Shown: positions 57,091 to 64,000 of the stretch, in pieces
How positions within the stretch are numbered: the first letter of the stretch is position 1
How the letters are laid out: every line of letters begins with the position of its first letter
Source: Providencia vermicola
Lineage (GTDB): Bacteria; Pseudomonadota; Gammaproteobacteria; Enterobacterales; Enterobacteriaceae
DNA: 64,000 bases
Reading direction: 5' to 3'
NCBI RefSeq assembly: GCF_020381325.1
Contig: NZ_JAGSPI010000002.1
Span: 310,001-374,000 of the forward strand
Translations under genes and position numbers: made by a program
Notes under the pieces: model-generated
What the model saw: only the letters and a program-made list of their open reading frames with translations
Database searches by the model: none
What the model was told of the DNA's origin: nothing

Positions 57091-57885
57091 CTAACGGGGT
57101 ATTATCGCCTGAGTTCGATATTCAAGAGGGGTTTTGCCATAGTATTTTTTAAACGCATGGCTAAATGCAGAGTGAGAATCATAACCCACACAAAGGCCTA
57201 TGGTTTCTATACTGCTATTTGTGAGCAATAAACTCCCCGCAGCTTCCATCCGCTTTTGTTGAATAAATTGCATCACCGTTAAGTGTGTTTCTGCTTTTAC
57301 TTTTCTTTGTAACGTACTGACTGACATACAAAAAGCGAATGCCATATCTTCACAACTAATGGGCAAATGTAACCGCGTCTCAATCCACTGAGAAACGGTA
57401 TCAATCCACTGACTTTCGGGTTTTAATTGCGCCAACAGCAAACGTGCCACCGCAAAATTATTTTCAGGTGCTTGGGGAAAGCTTTGTAACCAATGAAGCA
57501 AACCAATTGCTGAAGGTGTCAGAGAAAATTGGGTCATTTTCTCGTCCAATGCCCACTGTGCCGTTGCAGGCATTTCCAAAACATAGTTTTTATTACCGTC
57601 TTGGCCGCTAAACGCATGGCTAACACTTGGCGGGATCACCATGCCTTTTCCTGCATTCAATTGAAAATGCTGCCGATACATATTGATTTCCATTTGCCCA
57701 GATAACGACAAGACGACTTGCCACTGCCCATCATGTTGATGAGAAATAACCTCGTCAGAATATTGTCGAAAATGCAGTTCAGGTAATCGCAAAGGAAACA
57801 CTCCTACTGATACAGATAATAGCAGTATAACCTTTTTACCTATAAATGGCAGTGATGCCAATATGGCATCACTTGAGGATTTCAA
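57091..57885 (-). CDS. AraC-family transcriptional regulator
   Basis: Up to 264 aa. The N-terminal cupin-like part contains ISHQHDGQWQVVLSLSGQM, and the C-terminal double HTH contains CEDMAFAFCMSVSTLQRKVK and IGLCVGYDSHSAFSHAFKKY with the AraC signature ending TPLEYR. The start is uncertain: the first 31 residues of the longest frame cover a perfect palindrome and lack homology, and a TTG at 57792 preceded by AGGAG is a good alternative. Target unknown. Confidence 0.82.
   Translation of the reverse strand: MKSSSDAILASLPFIGKKVILLLSVSVGVFPLRLPELHFRQYSDEVISHQHDGQWQVVLSLSGQMEINMYRQHFQLNAGKGMVIPPSVSHAFSGQDGNKNYVLEMPATAQWALDEKMTQFSLTPSAIGLLHWLQSFPQAPENNFAVARLLLAQLKPESQWIDTVSQWIETRLHLPISCEDMAFAFCMSVSTLQRKVKAETHLTVMQFIQQKRMEAAGSLLLTNSSIETIGLCVGYDSHSAFSHAFKKYYGKTPLEYRTQAIIPR
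57851..57873. promoter_or_regulatory. Palindromic operator candidate at araC-type gene
   Basis: AGTGATGCCA (57851-57860) and TGGCATCACT (57864-57873) are perfect 10-bp arms separated by ATA. It lies at the 5' end of the longest AraC-type frame, where an autoregulatory operator would be expected if translation starts downstream. Confidence 0.5.
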
Positions 57886-57933
57886 TAAATATAATGAAAA
57901 GTTATATCAAATTAAATGCTCTAAATAGTTCGT

Positions 57934-58040
57934 GTTGTAGCAAGGCGGCAAACACAGTTATCCCTAGGAACATACAAAAGTATGTGACTAGGGTAACTTT
58001 GTGTAGCCAACACCGCTACAGTGCGAAATATGACGAGCAT
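57934..58040 (+). repeat. ERIC-like intergenic repeat, copy 3
   Basis: Begins TTGTAGCAAGGCGGCAAA, contains TCCCTAGGAACATAC and GTATGTGACTAGGGTAAC, and ends GCGAAATATGACGAG. It shares the full architecture of the copy at 43112-43219. It ends 6 bp from the csaA stop codon. Confidence 0.85.
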
Positions 58041-58046
58041 TGAGCA

Positions 58047-58382
58047 TTAGGCGAGTAAAGCGCCGTTTGGAAGAGGCAGGTTAAACTCTGCTAACACAAT
58101 AGCACCCTTTTCATCAGGAGCCCCTGTTATTAACACTTCAGATTTAATCCCTGCTATACGTTTTACTTCAAAGTTACAGACGCAAAGAATGCGCTTGCCA
58201 ATTAGGCTTTCAGGGGTGTAGTTCACGGTAATTTGTGCGCTAGAGCGTTTGATACCTAGCTCACCAAGATCAACTTCCATCACATATGCGGGTTTCTTTG
58301 CTTTACTATTTAGCTCTGCACTAATAATAGTGCCAACACGCATTTCAACACGGGTAAAATCATCCCACTCAATAATTTGCAT
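58047..58382 (-). CDS. csaA: CsaA/YgjH-type tRNA-binding protein
   Basis: A 111-aa OB-fold protein of the EMAP/tRNA-binding family: FTRVEMRVGTIISAELNSKA, SSAQITVNYTPESLIGKRIL and CNFEVKRIAGIKSEVLI. CsaA has export-related chaperone activity in Bacillus. Its role in enterics is unclear. Monocistronic. Confidence 0.88.
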   Translation of the reverse strand: MQIIEWDDFTRVEMRVGTIISAELNSKAKKPAYVMEVDLGELGIKRSSAQITVNYTPESLIGKRILCVCNFEVKRIAGIKSEVLITGAPDEKGAIVLAEFNLPLPNGALLA

Positions 58383-58502
58383 ACTTTCATTCCTAAACTA
58401 AATCACTGTTGGTCACTAAATTAGCATAGGACAAGCCAAAGGCATTATCGCCAAACAATCATTTTATATTGCAAAAACATCAGTGACGCCAGATTATTTG
58501 CA

Positions 58503-58535
58503 AAAAAATAACCCTCAACAAAAAACAATTGAGGG
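58503..58535 (-). terminator. Terminator of the cut operon end
   Basis: CCCTCAA (58512-58518) and TTGAGGG (58529-58535). On the minus strand a TTATTTTTTT run follows. It closes the cutC-to-SMR transcript. Confidence 0.85.
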
Positions 58536-58575
58536 CAAACAATGAACGAGATAAAGATCAAGAATAAAATAAGAC

Positions 58576-58902
58576 TTACATTGTTGAGAATGTATTCATG
58601 ATTATTCCACCAGAGATAATTAACCCCATTGCAAATACCGCAGGGAAATCTGGTTTTTGTTTATATAAAATCATAGAAACTAATGTCACACCAACAATAC
58701 CAAACCCACACCATAATGAATAGGCTACACCTACAGGGATATACCCCATTGCACGGGTCAGAGCAAAATAACATAAACAATAGGCAATGATCACTAAAAT
58801 AGACGGCCCTAATTTACTAAAGCTATTGGTTTTTTTAATCATTGAGGTTCCAGTTATTTCAGAACCAATCGAAAGTGCTAACCATAAAAATCCAGTAAAC
58901 AT
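58576..58902 (-). CDS. SMR-family transporter, second subunit of a pair
   Basis: A 108-aa four-TM small multidrug resistance protein. Glu14-region motif LALSIGSEITGTSMIKKT and RAMGYIPVGVAYSLWCGFG are family hallmarks. 22 bp after the other SMR gene and at the end of the choline-utilisation operon. Paired SMR genes usually form heterodimers. Substrates could be quaternary amines or trimethylamine; this is inference from position. Confidence 0.88.
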   Translation of the reverse strand: MFTGFLWLALSIGSEITGTSMIKKTNSFSKLGPSILVIIAYCLCYFALTRAMGYIPVGVAYSLWCGFGIVGVTLVSMILYKQKPDFPAVFAMGLIISGGIIMNTFSTM

Positions 58903-58924
58903 AATTTTTCCCCTTAAATTTTAA

Positions 58925-59350
58925 TTAATGAATGGCTTTATTATTGGTGGATAATAATGACTCTTTCGTTTCTTTATTTGGCTCTTCTGTATCTTCTTCA
59001 TCTGCCCCCATTTTGGAGAACAGATTCATGATCACAATTCCACTGGCAATCACCGCCATACCGATCATTGCTGCGGTATCAGGGTGTTGCCCATAAAAGA
59101 GCATGCCAAGCGTAGATACCATAAGAATCCCAGTACCTGACCATGTTGCATACGCTAAACCTACAGGGATATATTTAACAGCTCGAGAAAGTGAGTAATA
59201 GCAAACAACATACAATACAACAATAAGAGCTAATAATAAGGACTTCGTACTCCCTTCACTATTATCAAACATTTTCAATGTAGAGGTTGCTGAAGTTTCT
59301 GAAATAATAACCGCCAGCATCCAAAGCCATGATTTTGCTTTAGGGGACAT
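58925..59350 (-). CDS. SMR-family transporter, first subunit of a pair, with C-terminal extension
   Basis: A 141-aa SMR protein. LAVIISETSATSTLKMF holds the conserved Glu, and RAVKYIPVGLAYATWSGTG matches the family loop. Unlike ordinary SMR proteins (about 105-110 aa) it has an acidic, Ser/Thr/Asn-rich tail of about 27 residues (GADEEDTEEPNKETKESLL). Linked to the microcompartment genes upstream. Confidence 0.88.
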   Translation of the reverse strand: MSPKAKSWLWMLAVIISETSATSTLKMFDNSEGSTKSLLLALIVVLYVVCYYSLSRAVKYIPVGLAYATWSGTGILMVSTLGMLFYGQHPDTAAMIGMAVIASGIVIMNLFSKMGADEEDTEEPNKETKESLLSTNNKAIH

Positions 59351-59403
59351 AGATAATACTCCTACAATAAATAGAAAAATTAGATTTAATTAATTTTGAT
59401 ATT

Positions 59404-60093
59404 TTATTTCTTTAAAGACTTTAAATAATCGATAGCTGAATCAGTTAATTTATTATCATTCGCAATATACCCTCCAGGGTTTTTCATTACTTCCTTTAAA
59501 GTAATATAGCGATTTTCTTGATGGTTATTTTTAGGTTTCAATTCTTGGTTAAAATTATTTATCAATAATTTACCTTCAATTTCATTTAGTGTATTAAACT
59601 CCACGCCTAATGAAATAAGTTTCGACATATTTTCTTTAATAACCCTATTATATTTTTTATTTTTATCTAAACCTAAAATTTGGTTGAGTTCACTTTCAGG
59701 GCAACAATGATGTTTCAATGCCAGCACAGGAATATTTTGTGCAAGCGCATGCAAAATCAGTTGGCTTTCTTCGCTGGTAAATAAGCCATTTGCAACTTCA
59801 CCAACCACCTTGGCATCAATAAAAGGTAAAAATACACAGTGATAGTTTCCTAATGCATTTAGATGTAACGTATTTTTATCTAATATTGTTCCCAATGTTG
59901 CCCACTGTGCAAAATAAGGTGTTGCAGGCATTAATTGGGTGGCATAGAGCGAAAAAGAAACCGATAAAAATTGCGTTAACCGTTGGTAAATCGCCTGTTG
60001 GTAGCCTTCTACAGGGGATAACACCACAAGAACATGCTGGTTTAGTCGCCTTAATACCTGTTCAACTATCCGTTCAATCTGTTTTTCATTCAC
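59404..60093 (-). CDS. Microcompartment-associated protein of unknown function
   Basis: A 229-aa protein. Its N-terminal helix, MNEKQIERIVEQVLRRL, is amphipathic and resembles encapsulation peptides and the start of PduM/EutQ-type proteins. The middle (VFLPFIDAKVVGEVANGLFTSEES, IPVLALKHHCCPES) looks like a Rossmann or flavoprotein-like fold. The C-terminal part is Lys/Asn-rich. 14 bp after pduL in the operon. I do not assign a name. Confidence 0.65.
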   Translation of the reverse strand: MNEKQIERIVEQVLRRLNQHVLVVLSPVEGYQQAIYQRLTQFLSVSFSLYATQLMPATPYFAQWATLGTILDKNTLHLNALGNYHCVFLPFIDAKVVGEVANGLFTSEESQLILHALAQNIPVLALKHHCCPESELNQILGLDKNKKYNRVIKENMSKLISLGVEFNTLNEIEGKLLINNFNQELKPKNNHQENRYITLKEVMKNPGGYIANDNKLTDSAIDYLKSLKK

Positions 60094-60107
60094 CTTGCCA
60101 CCGTCCC

Positions 60108-60752
60108 TTAACCGACAATAAATACGCTGTCATTATTCCGCAGACCCGCTGCATTGGCTTCGTCAGTATCAATATGAAATTCAAGAGAAAAGCGCTCATC
60201 TACACGCACAACAACTTCATCAAATACTAAACGACGCTCACCTTCCGTACGAATATTGACCTTTTGTCCATTAACCACGTTTAATGCTCTAGCATCTATC
60301 GTATTCATATGAATATGTCGTTGCGCACAAATCACCTGAGATTCAAGGTTTGCATGACCAGCTGGGCCAATTAACAATGCACTACCTGAATCAATTAAAT
60401 CCCCTGATTCCCTTACGGGTGCTTTAATCCCTAAAGCAAAACAATCGGCCTTCGAAACCTCTAATTGGCTTTTTGGGCGCACAGGGCCTAACACTCTGAC
60501 TTTGCTGATTGAGCCTTTTGGCCCAACCACCATCACACATTCCTTCGCCGCAAATTGCCCTGGCTGCTTGAGTTCTTTAAATGGTGTGAGCTGGTAGCCC
60601 TTGCCAAATAAGGCTTCAACATCCTGCTGCGAAAGGTGTACATGGCGATTAGATACCCCCACAGGGATTGCTATAGCAGATTGCATTCTATTCGCTGGGT
60701 TGTATGCTGAAAGACGAGACAAAATTTTGCCCATCAATTGCTCATTCATCAT
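60108..60752 (-). CDS. pduL: Phosphate acyltransferase PduL (choline microcompartment type)
   Basis: A 214-aa phosphotransacylase with the PduL metal-binding motifs GVSNRHVHLSQQDVEALFG and CAQRHIHMNTIDA. The N-terminal helix MNEQLMGKILSRLSAY is a likely encapsulation peptide. It converts acetyl-CoA to acetyl phosphate inside the compartment, recycling CoA. It overlaps the shell-protein gene by 4 bp. Confidence 0.93.
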   Translation of the reverse strand: MMNEQLMGKILSRLSAYNPANRMQSAIAIPVGVSNRHVHLSQQDVEALFGKGYQLTPFKELKQPGQFAAKECVMVVGPKGSISKVRVLGPVRPKSQLEVSKADCFALGIKAPVRESGDLIDSGSALLIGPAGHANLESQVICAQRHIHMNTIDARALNVVNGQKVNIRTEGERRLVFDEVVVRVDERFSLEFHIDTDEANAAGLRNNDSVFIVG

Positions 60753-61165
60753 GATTTTTTACCTTTGCGCAGGTCATTTTTAGGCTCTTTAATGCTATTT
60801 TCCGTTACCTCTGGCTCGGATTTGCCCTCAACCACAAGCTTTTCTTGCGTTTTTTCAGCTTGTTCAACGCTTTTTTCTAACTCGCCCTTTTTACTTTTTA
60901 CTGTTAATAATTTTGTAATTACACTTTCTTCAGGGCGCGCAATCACAAGTGAGCCTACGCATAATTGGTTATCGCTGATCACCGCAATACCGTGATCAAC
61001 GGCGGTGCGCACTGCGCTGATTTCCCCCTGAAAACAGACGGATACTAAGCCAGAGCCAATTTTACGGTAGCCGACAATTTCTACACTGGCGGCCTTACAC
61101 GCCGCATCAGCTGCCTGTATCGCGGATGTCAGTCCCCGCGTCTCAATCACACCTAAACTTTTCAT
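60749..61165 (-). CDS. BMC-domain shell protein with charged C-terminal tail
   Basis: A 138-aa protein. Residues 1-92 form one BMC domain (GVIETRGLTSAIQAADAACK, VGYRKIGSGLVSVCFQGEIS, AIPRP-like region VIARPEESV), so it is a hexameric BMC-H shell unit. The last 45 residues are rich in Lys and Glu and probably disordered, as in PduK/EutK-like extended shell proteins. Lies between cutD (13-bp gap) and pduL. Confidence 0.9.
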   Translation of the reverse strand: MKSLGVIETRGLTSAIQAADAACKAASVEIVGYRKIGSGLVSVCFQGEISAVRTAVDHGIAVISDNQLCVGSLVIARPEESVITKLLTVKSKKGELEKSVEQAEKTQEKLVVEGKSEPEVTENSIKEPKNDLRKGKKS

Positions 61166-61178
61166 CTGTCTCTCCTAC

Positions 61179-62132
61179 TTAGTGACGAACCAGTCGAATA
61201 TCAAAATCAAACTGTTTAAAGAATGCTTCCAATTGATCGAGTTCTTCTGCGCTATAGGTTGGGTCTTGTTTTACGGGGTAAATCATGTCCAGTTTGTCGT
61301 ATTTACCGCGTCCCAACTGGTGGTAAGGTAGAATATCAATACGTTTTACATTACCGCGTTTGGATAGCGCCATCGCGTATTCAATGGCCCCCGTGATTGC
61401 GTCATACGAATCGTTATACCCACGCACCAACGGCATCCGCACCACCACGTTTGCACCTAATTCAATAAGTCTTTCAAGGTTTTGGCGCACATTTTCGTTG
61501 CCAATACCAAAGATACTTTTATGCTGTGCGCTATCGATGTGCTTGATGTCATACAAAAATAAGTCAACGACTTGAGCGAGCTTTTCATAGTTAGCTAATG
61601 ATGTTGTCCCTTGGGTCTCTACCGCGGTATTGATCATCATTTTTTTGCATTCACGCAGCAATTCAACGGCGAAATCGGTTTGTAGACTCATTTCCCCACC
61701 ACCGATCGTGACACCACCACCAGAAGAAATATAAAAATCATAGTCTTGCATGATGATTTCCATCATTTCGGCAACCGTGACATCTTTACCCATAATGTCC
61801 AACGCACCGCCAATGCACACCTCTTCACACTTACGGCAACCAATACAATCAATGCTGCGATTAACACGGTGAATTTGTTCACCTTGTTCATTGGTTGTTT
61901 TGTAATGAATACCTGTTGGGCAAACATCGACACACTTACCGCAATTGACGCATTTATCATGGGAAAACATCACTTGAAACTGGCTGCTTAATCCCTCAGG
62001 GTTAGCACACCAAGGACAACGAATATTGCACCCTTTAAGAAAGATCAGCGTGCGAATACCATCACCGTCATAAATGGAATATTTTTGGATATTAAATATC
62101 CGACCTTTAATATCTGCCGCGCTCATCATCAC
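61179..62132 (-). CDS. cutD: Choline TMA-lyase activating enzyme CutD
   Basis: A 317-aa glycyl-radical-enzyme activase. The radical SAM motif is GCNIRCPWCANPEG (CxxxCxxC), followed by two ferredoxin-type clusters, CVNCGKCVDVCP and CIGCRKCEEVC. SSGGGVTIGGGEMSLQ is the activase SAM-binding segment. It generates the glycyl radical on CutC. Three ATG codons begin the frame; the second is best spaced from GAGG. Confidence 0.93.
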   Translation of the reverse strand: MMMSAADIKGRIFNIQKYSIYDGDGIRTLIFLKGCNIRCPWCANPEGLSSQFQVMFSHDKCVNCGKCVDVCPTGIHYKTTNEQGEQIHRVNRSIDCIGCRKCEEVCIGGALDIMGKDVTVAEMMEIIMQDYDFYISSGGGVTIGGGEMSLQTDFAVELLRECKKMMINTAVETQGTTSLANYEKLAQVVDLFLYDIKHIDSAQHKSIFGIGNENVRQNLERLIELGANVVVRMPLVRGYNDSYDAITGAIEYAMALSKRGNVKRIDILPYHQLGRGKYDKLDMIYPVKQDPTYSAEELDQLEAFFKQFDFDIRLVRH

Positions 62133-62173
62133 ACCTCAACACATTGAAAAATTTATCGTTTTTATTATGACGT

Positions 62174-62197
62174 GGCAGGTATGTTGCCATACCTGCC
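62174..62197. other. Intercistronic hairpin between cutC and cutD
   Basis: GGCAGGTATG (62174-62183), loop TTGC, CATACCTGCC (62188-62197). A stable GC-rich stem without a T run, so it is more likely an mRNA-stabilising or processing element than a terminator. Confidence 0.75.
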
Positions 62198-62206
62198 GAT
62201 ATCGAT

Positions 62207-64000
62207 TTAGAACTTCTCAATCACGGTACGGCTAATAATTTCATCTTGAACTTCTTTGCAGAGTTCGACGAAGTAAGCACTGTAACCTGCAACCCTAACG
62301 ATTAAATCACGATATTTTTCAGGTTCTTGCTGCGCTTTTTTCAGCATTTCGTTATCGACATAACTAAATTGCATTTGGCCATTCCCTAAAATAGAAGCCG
62401 TTCTTAGCAAAGTAATCAAGCCGTGGCGGCCTTCAGGCGTGTCCAACAAGCCTTTTAAGAACTTAAAGTTATGCACCATGCCAATGTTCATTGTTTCCAC
62501 ATTCATCTTACTGATGGATTTAATGATGGCAGTTGGGCCTTGTTTATCCGCACCTTGCGTTGGGCTGATACCATCTGATAATGGCATCCAAGCTAAGCGT
62601 CCATTCGCACTCGCTGCGGTTAATTCCCCGATTGGAGTATTATTCGAAATCGATAAGGTTCCGTGGCTAAGTGTGGAATACAACATGTCGTATTTGCGGC
62701 ACTCGCGCTCTGTCCACTCCGTAATATCCAGCGCATACTGGTCGACATAGTTGTCATCGTTACCAAATTTTGGCGCGTTCAAGCAGTCGCGGCGCAGTTC
62801 GTCATAGCCTTCAAAGTTGGCTAATAGGCCATCACGTACTTGTTCAAGGGTATAGCGTTTGTCTTCATAAACCAGCTTACGAATTGCTGCCATTGAGTCG
62901 ACGTAGGTTGCAAGACCAGAGAAAATCAAGCCTGGGCCGTGGTTAATCATCGCACCACCTGCGGCAACGTCTTTCCCTTTTTCCATACAGCCTTCCACCA
63001 GCAAAGACATTAATGGTTTTGGTGCAACATCACGGTGTACACGTTGGCTTATCACCGTACCGACCGCGGATAATCTGACGATATGAGCAATTTGTTGTTT
63101 CACGGCGCGGTCAAAATCTTCAAAAGTTCTCAAGTCGCGCAGTTCACCTGTGTCTAAGCCTTGGTAACTATCAAACAGCACCATGCGCCCACGGTTTAAG
63201 ACAAACTCAATCGCGATTGGCCATTGGGTGTAACCTGTTGAGGTCCATTGATAAATTCGGCCTGATTTTTGAGGTTCAACGCAACCCATCAAGCAATAAT
63301 CACGTGCATCTTCAAAATCAAAACCTTTACGTAACATCATTTTGATGTGGGAATCATCGAAGTGGCAGGCAGGGAAGCCCATGCCAGCTTTAACGACATC
63401 GACAATTTTTTCCATATACTTTTGTGGTGATTGGTTATGGATACGGCAAGCCAGTGATGGCTGGTACACCTTAACGAAACGCACCGCATCCATAATTAAA
63501 TAAGTTAAGTCATTACACGCATCACCCCCTGAGCGTTTTTGCCCGCCTACCGTTAAGTTGATAAACGGCTGGTAACCCGCAAAATATTTCGCCCCTAACT
63601 CACTGGACATCCACATTAATTCAGCACATTTGATAATAAATGCCTGCATCATTTCCAGCGCTTGGTCTTGTGTTAAACGGCCTGTCTTGATGTCATTTTC
63701 ATACATCGGCAAGCAATATTGGTCGAGGCGCCCTAAAGACAATCCCGTTTGGTTTTCTTCGATTTCAAACAGGGACTCCACCGTCCAAATGCTTTGTAAG
63801 GCTTCTTGCAAGGTCACTGGCGGGTTTGCTGGCACATTTTCATTTACTTGTGCGATAGTCAATAACTCTTCACGACGTTTTGAGTCTGTTTCTTTTGCGG
63901 CTAACTCACGAGCATGTTCTGCAATACGGTGCGCGTAAGACACAACACCTTCACAGGTTTCAATAGAAGCTTTGTAGAAATAGATGCGGTCGATATCCTC
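62207..64000 (-). CDS. cutC: Choline trimethylamine-lyase CutC, 5'-truncated by window end
   Basis: A glycyl radical enzyme; 598 residues are visible and the frame stays open to 64000, so the start is outside (a GTG at 63943 is internal). The thiyl Cys and catalytic Glu lie in [17 protein letters not shown], the CutC form of GCVEP. The glycyl-radical loop is RVAGYSAYF, near the C-terminus. It cleaves choline to trimethylamine and acetaldehyde in a microcompartment. The adjacent cutD, shell protein and pduL support choline rather than diol dehydration. Type I versus type II cannot be told without the N-terminus. Confidence 0.92.
   Translation of the reverse strand, partial: EDIDRIYFYKASIETCEGVVSYAHRIAEHARELAAKETDSKRREELLTIAQVNENVPANPPVTLQEALQSIWTVESLFEIEENQTGLSLGRLDQYCLPMYENDIKTGRLTQDQALEMMQAFIIKCAELMWMSSELGAKYFAGYQPFINLTVGGQKRSGGDACNDLTYLIMDAVRFVKVYQPSLACRIHNQSPQKYMEKIVDVVKAGMGFPACHFDDSHIKMMLRKGFDFEDARDYCLMGCVEPQKSGRIYQWTSTGYTQWPIAIEFVLNRGRMVLFDSYQGLDTGELRDLRTFEDFDRAVKQQIAHIVRLSAVGTVISQRVHRDVAPKPLMSLLVEGCMEKGKDVAAGGAMINHGPGLIFSGLATYVDSMAAIRKLVYEDKRYTLEQVRDGLLANFEGYDELRRDCLNAPKFGNDDNYVDQYALDITEWTERECRKYDMLYSTLSHGTLSISNNTPIGELTAASANGRLAWMPLSDGISPTQGADKQGPTAIIKSISKMNVETMNIGMVHNFKFLKGLLDTPEGRHGLITLLRTASILGNGQMQFSYVDNEMLKKAQQEPEKYRDLIVRVAGYSAYFVELCKEVQDEIISRTVIEKF

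Noticed and set aside
62207..63943. cutC as a complete 578-residue gene starting at 63943
   Set aside because: The frame remains open to the window edge and encodes sensible protein upstream, and CutC proteins are longer, so this is a 5'-truncated gene.

Overview
The window looks like chromosome of a Morganellaceae member, most probably Providencia. The base composition is AT-rich, the core proteins read as close relatives of Escherichia coli proteins, and gene order follows E. coli in two blocks. Positions 1-12 kb match the E. coli rpoH-ftsXEY-rsmD-yhhLMN-zntA-tusA-yhhQ block. Positions 19-54 kb match the epmA-frdABCD / sugE / efp-epmB-yjeI-groLS-fxsA-aspA-dcuA / yjdC-tRNA-Phe block, with lineage-specific DNA placed inside it. 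Species assignment is inference from gene content only.

Layout. 0-12 kb: tail of a VOC-family gene, rpoH, the ftsY-ftsE-ftsX operon, rsmD, yhhL/M/N, zntA with a ZntR-type promoter, an Rpn nuclease gene with an apparent internal start, tusA, and yhhQ behind a probable preQ1-I riboswitch. 12-20 kb: anaerobic glycerol-3-phosphate genes (glpABC divergent from glpT-glpQ), then epmA. 21-24.5 kb: fumarate reductase frdABCD. 24.8-39 kb: an accessory stretch between frdD and sugE holding a small secreted protein, a tetR-tetA pair with two tet operators and a frameshifted tetR, a sugar-acid catabolic set (cupin, MFS, enolase-superfamily dehydratase, GntR), a TetR-TonB receptor-binding protein-SUMF1-like cassette, and an MFS/LuxR/Ner group. 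39-54 kb: sugE under a guanidine-II riboswitch, eamA, cstA-ybdD separated by ERIC repeats, efp/epmB, yjeI, groSL with a sigma32 promoter, fxsA, aspA, dcuA, an MrpJ-like regulator where E. coli has cutA-dsbD, yjdC and tRNA-Phe. 54-58.5 kb: a DUF2628 gene, an AbgT-family transporter, yhdN, an AraC regulator, an ERIC copy and csaA. 58.5-64 kb: the 3' half of a choline-degrading glycyl-radical microcompartment operon (cutC, cutD, a shell protein, pduL, a small associated protein and a pair of SMR transporters), truncated by the window end inside cutC.

How the genes work together. Much of the window serves anaerobic life: GlpABC, FrdABCD, AspA-DcuA and CutCD. GlpT/GlpQ can release choline and glycerol-3-phosphate from glycerophosphocholine, CutCD cleaves choline, and AspA/DcuA/Frd run fumarate respiration. 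That connection is inference. Heat-shock control (rpoH) and a main target (groE) are both present, as is the complete EF-P lysylation trio (efp, epmA, epmB) apart from EpmC.

The observations most worth checking are the dinucleotide-tract frameshift in tetR, the internal start in the rpn gene, the permease-less iron-uptake-like cassette with a SUMF1-fold protein, two riboswitches, and the ERIC repeats that supply the ribosome-binding site of ybdD.
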